Source of the DNA: Providencia vermicola
Lineage (GTDB): Bacteria; Pseudomonadota; Gammaproteobacteria; Enterobacterales; Enterobacteriaceae
Length of the DNA stretch: 64,000 bases
Direction of reading: 5' to 3'
Assembly (NCBI RefSeq): GCF_020381325.1
Contig: NZ_JAGSPI010000005.1
Coordinates: forward strand, 280,021 to 344,020
Below, piece by piece: positions 61,116 through 64,000 of this stretch. Every line of letters begins with the position of its first letter. The stretch's first letter is position 1. Both the position numbers and the translations under genes were made by a program. Below the pieces are notes generated by a model. That model ran no database searches and had not been told where the DNA came from. It saw nothing but the letters and a program-made list of their open reading frames with translations.

Positions 61116-61619
61116 TATATTTTAAATTTTATCCACCCAATTTTATTGGGTGGTTTTTTTTAAAAATTATTAACTACGCAATATTAGGGTTAACTGATTA
61201 TTTATCTATCTAATTTGTTTTTATTTGTTATATTTTTTAAATAAAAGTTTCCTTCTACCATCTAATATATTAACTTAAATAATATCATTAAGTACCTTTT
61301 CTTAATAAACATAAATAACTCTAAATTATTAATTTATAAAGCAACATCATGATTACGTGTTACTACCCGCGTAATACTCCTTATAACATCCATTACAGAG
61401 TAAATGTAATTAAATGATTAATACATGTTTTTTATTTTAAATAATATTTAAGACCATTATTAAAAATATAGGGCTATTTTGTTCTTATCATGTTTCACCC
61501 AATCAACTTAAGTACAATTAAATTTTATTACAAATAATAATAAAGCATAATCCCTAAGCTTTAATGGAATTTTAATTAGCTATTTTTAATTTTATCTATA
61601 GTCAATTTTAGGGATATTT
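61116..61619. other. AT-rich leader region of the second TpsA-like gene
   Basis: Beyond the trp terminator this region is extremely AT-rich with no supported gene. ACGTGTTAC (61355-61363) and the last bases before the ATG (TTTTAGGGATATTT) parallel the leader of the first TpsA-like gene. Palindromic T/A tracts suggest possible H-NS binding, which is inference. Confidence 0.5.
61134..61162 (+). terminator. Intrinsic terminator of the trp operon
   Basis: CCACCCAAT (61134-61142) pairs with ATTGGGTGG (61146-61154) around TTT, followed by eight T residues. Confidence 0.9.
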
Positions 61620-63776
61620 ATGAAACAACTTAATCATAAATCTATCAGCCAGCCTACGCTGAAGATTAAACCTCTGTTCTTAAGTGTATGCGTTATTTTA
61701 GGATCAGTTTCAGTCTCCCAAGCCGCAATCACCAATATTAATGGCGCTGGAGTAATGAACCAAAATAATGGCCCGACTATCGTTCATATCAAAGGTGCAA
61801 GCGATAAAGGCGTTTCTCATAACATCTATAGCCAATTTGATGTTGATCAGAAAGGCGTTATTCTCAATAACAGTGCAACCAATACGAATACCACTCTGGG
61901 TGGTCAAATCAATGGGAACCTCAACCTAAATAATGGTAACGGCCCTGCAAAAGTGATTCTCAATGAAGTTAACTCCACAAAAGCAAGTACCCTCAACGGT
62001 ATGGTTGAAGTGGCAGGCCAGAAAGCACAAGTCATTGTCGCTAACGCATCTGGGATTACATGTAATAACTGTGGTTTTATTAATACCGACCGCGTTACCC
62101 TAACAACAGGTAAACCTATTGTTGCGGGTGGAGAAGTACTTGGCTATAACGTAGAAAAAGGCCAGATCATCATCAATAGCCGCTTACAGTCTGATTCTCC
62201 AACAGACATTATTGCGCGCTCGGCGGTGATCCGTGGTGATATTAATGCAAAAGAAATTAATATTGTTGCAGGTAATAACTTTGTTGATGCAAAGGGTAAC
62301 TATGTCACTAATGTACAAGGCGTAGGTTCAACAGCTCGAGTCGGTATTGATGTGTCCGCATTAGGGGGTATGTATGCCGATAAAATTACATTAGTTTCAA
62401 CAGAGAGTGGTACTGGTGTATCCAACTATGGCAGCATGGTTGCAGGCTCTGGCGGTATCAATATTGATTCAAAAGGCCTAGTTTATAATCAAAACGCCAA
62501 AATGAATGCCAACGGTAAAATTAATATCAAAACTAACTCAGGATTGTACAACAACTCCACAATCGTGAGTAACAATGATATTGATATCAATACTAACAAT
62601 GGCATTTTAAGTAATGTGAATGGCCAGATTAAATCCAATGGCGGTAGTGTTACATTAACCACAGGATCAAACATTGATAACCGAAGTGGTATTGTTGATG
62701 CACAACAAAATATTAATCTGGTATCAACTAACTTGCATAACACTAACGGCTCAATCAAAACTAACCGTGGTGATATCGATATTCGTTCTACGGGAACCAT
62801 TGAAAACTATTATAACTTACGTAATAACGTCATTAATACAGATAACCGTGGGATCCGTTCAGGAAACAACGTAACTATCAATGCGGGTAAAGTTGTCAAT
62901 AGTAACTCAACAATTTCAGGCCGTGATATTGCGATTAATGCACGTACTTTAATTGCTAATGAAAACAGCAGTGAGATTGTGGCTAAACGTCGTATTGATA
63001 TAGATGCAGAGACATTGCAAAACAGCAATTCACTGATCAAAACCACCAATGGACAAACGAATATTACGTTGTCTCACAACCTAATAAACAATGGTTATGC
63101 AGCTATAGATAGCGGTAAAGCACTAAACATTACGGCTAATATCCTTCAAAACCAAGGTTCTTTAGTTTCTAACGCAGGAAAATCTAAATTTAATGTTTAT
63201 AGCTTAACCAACCAATATGGTTACATCAAAGGAACTAATCTAGATATTAAAGCAACGAATGTAACAAATAATCGTGGCCTGATTACCGCTGACAACGATG
63301 TTGTTATCAATACAACTTCTCTGGATAACAGCTATGCAAGCGGCTTCAATGCTTATGCCAGTAAGTTCGGTGTTGCAGGTAGAACAGGCGGAATCTATGC
63401 TGAAGACGGCGCGGTTAACATTAACGCAAATAGCTTGAACAACTACTCAGGTATTATTGCTGCGGATGCATCTCAAAAAGCGGGAATCAAAGGCGATATC
63501 AATATTAAATTGAGAAATGACTTAGATAACCGTTACGGTAAAATTCAAGGTACAAATACTGTCAAACTTGATGTTAACAAGTTAAATAATACTTATTCAG
63601 GCTTAGTAGATGCTGGTAAAGATTTAATCATTGATGCATTTACTCGTGTTGATAATAATAATGGCCGTTTAAGTTCTATGGGAACCACTAAAATTACAAG
63701 CCCTGTAATTTATAACAGCCCATACGGACAAATCTTAGGCTCCATGATCATTTTAAACACACCTAATTATTACTAA
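61620..63776 (+). CDS. Short TpsA-like exoprotein with haemagglutination (TPS) domain, copy 2
   Basis: The 718-residue paralogue of the gene at 48179 has the same plan: a signal peptide ending VSQA near residue 36, a two-partner-secretion domain (GVSHNIYSQFDVDQKGVILN, EVAGQKAQVIVANASGITCN, NCGFINTDRVTLTTG), then an Asn-rich beta-helix of short repeats. It ends QILGSMIILNTPNYY without a toxin, haemolysin or cell-binding module. The similarity runs end to end, so both are complete in this form rather than broken. No tpsB is near. Possible roles include adhesion or interference with a related TpsA/TpsB system elsewhere; neither can be shown here. Confidence 0.88.
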   Translation: MKQLNHKSISQPTLKIKPLFLSVCVILGSVSVSQAAITNINGAGVMNQNNGPTIVHIKGASDKGVSHNIYSQFDVDQKGVILNNSATNTNTTLGGQINGNLNLNNGNGPAKVILNEVNSTKASTLNGMVEVAGQKAQVIVANASGITCNNCGFINTDRVTLTTGKPIVAGGEVLGYNVEKGQIIINSRLQSDSPTDIIARSAVIRGDINAKEINIVAGNNFVDAKGNYVTNVQGVGSTARVGIDVSALGGMYADKITLVSTESGTGVSNYGSMVAGSGGINIDSKGLVYNQNAKMNANGKINIKTNSGLYNNSTIVSNNDIDINTNNGILSNVNGQIKSNGGSVTLTTGSNIDNRSGIVDAQQNINLVSTNLHNTNGSIKTNRGDIDIRSTGTIENYYNLRNNVINTDNRGIRSGNNVTINAGKVVNSNSTISGRDIAINARTLIANENSSEIVAKRRIDIDAETLQNSNSLIKTTNGQTNITLSHNLINNGYAAIDSGKALNITANILQNQGSLVSNAGKSKFNVYSLTNQYGYIKGTNLDIKATNVTNNRGLITADNDVVINTTSLDNSYASGFNAYASKFGVAGRTGGIYAEDGAVNINANSLNNYSGIIAADASQKAGIKGDINIKLRNDLDNRYGKIQGTNTVKLDVNKLNNTYSGLVDAGKDLIIDAFTRVDNNNGRLSSMGTTKITSPVIYNSPYGQILGSMIILNTPNYY

Positions 63777-63785
63777 TTAGGGCAC

Positions 63786-63810
63786 AAAGGAGGCTAATTA
63801 GCCTCCTTTT
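63786..63810 (+). terminator. Terminator of TpsA-like gene 2
   Basis: AAAGGAGGCTAA (63786-63797) is followed by its perfect complement TTAGCCTCCTTT, then T and CAT. It is a 24-bp perfect palindrome, so the hairpin tip must open to form a loop. Confidence 0.8.
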
Positions 63811-63981
63811 CATATTAAATTTACCGCTTTCAATCTAATTAGTTGTTATTCCTTACTCTATATAAATTTAGTTAAAACTATTTAATATCTCATTGAAATA
63901 AATCATAATTAAAAAACCCAAAAAACAAGTAAAAACACCTAAATACACCATTTTGGGATTTATTGTATCTAGTTAATATTT

Positions 63982-64000
63982 CTGTCTCTTATACACATCT
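63982..64000 (-). other. Tn5 mosaic-end / transposase library adapter at contig end
   Basis: The final 19 bases, CTGTCTCTTATACACATCT, are exactly the synthetic hyperactive Tn5 mosaic end read towards the adapter. Natural IS50 ends differ at several positions. They are sequencing-library sequence, not part of this genome. Confidence 0.95.

Overview
The window is a 64-kb piece of enterobacterial chromosome from the replication-terminus region. Nearly every housekeeping gene has a clear Escherichia coli counterpart in E. coli-like order. The AT-rich composition, the separate (unfused) trpG and trpD, an ERIC-type repeat and a class B acid phosphatase gene suggest the Morganellaceae, most likely Providencia. 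This is an inference from protein similarity recalled from memory; no search was run. The right end is a contig end: the last 19 bases are the synthetic Tn5 mosaic end used in transposase-based sequencing libraries.

Region 1 (1-21.5 kb) follows the E. coli ynf-tus-rsx block: ynfB (partial), ynfD, bioD2, mlc, ynfL, ynfM, an added chitin-active LPMO gene, tus with a Ter site touching its start codon, fumC, manA, ydgA, add, a YfeH-type transporter, ydgK, the rsxABCDGE electron-transport operon and nth. Region 2 (21.6-61 kb) follows the E. coli rnb-trp block in inverted orientation: rnb, osmB, yciH-pyrF, lapAB, pgpB, ribA, acnA, cysB, topA, yciN, sohB, yciK, cobA, rluB, yciO, rnm and the trp operon. 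The nth/rnb joint is therefore a synteny breakpoint consistent with an inversion across the terminus.

Accessory insertions sit between the conserved genes: a higBA-type toxin-antitoxin locus whose toxin is frameshifted, hemB and an unknown gene, a DUF1778/GNAT toxin-antitoxin pair, an M13 peptidase, a periplasmic Cu/Zn superoxide dismutase, an ERIC element, a transporter plus PI-PLC pair behind a CRP-like site, aphA, and two paralogous short TpsA-like (haemagglutinin-domain) exoproteins without a TpsB partner, 13 kb apart on either side of the aphA-rluB-trp segment.

Chromosome-organisation signals agree with a terminus location: a tus gene, two Ter sites in the same orientation (5841 and 12685) predicted to stop rightward forks, and three exact matches to the MatP-binding matS consensus (13869, 25907, 58556). 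The trp operon carries a TrpR-type operator and a complete leader-peptide attenuator. No tRNA, rRNA, CRISPR array, insertion sequence or prophage was recognised. The strongest leads for something new are the orphan TpsA-like pair and the transporter/PI-PLC pair.
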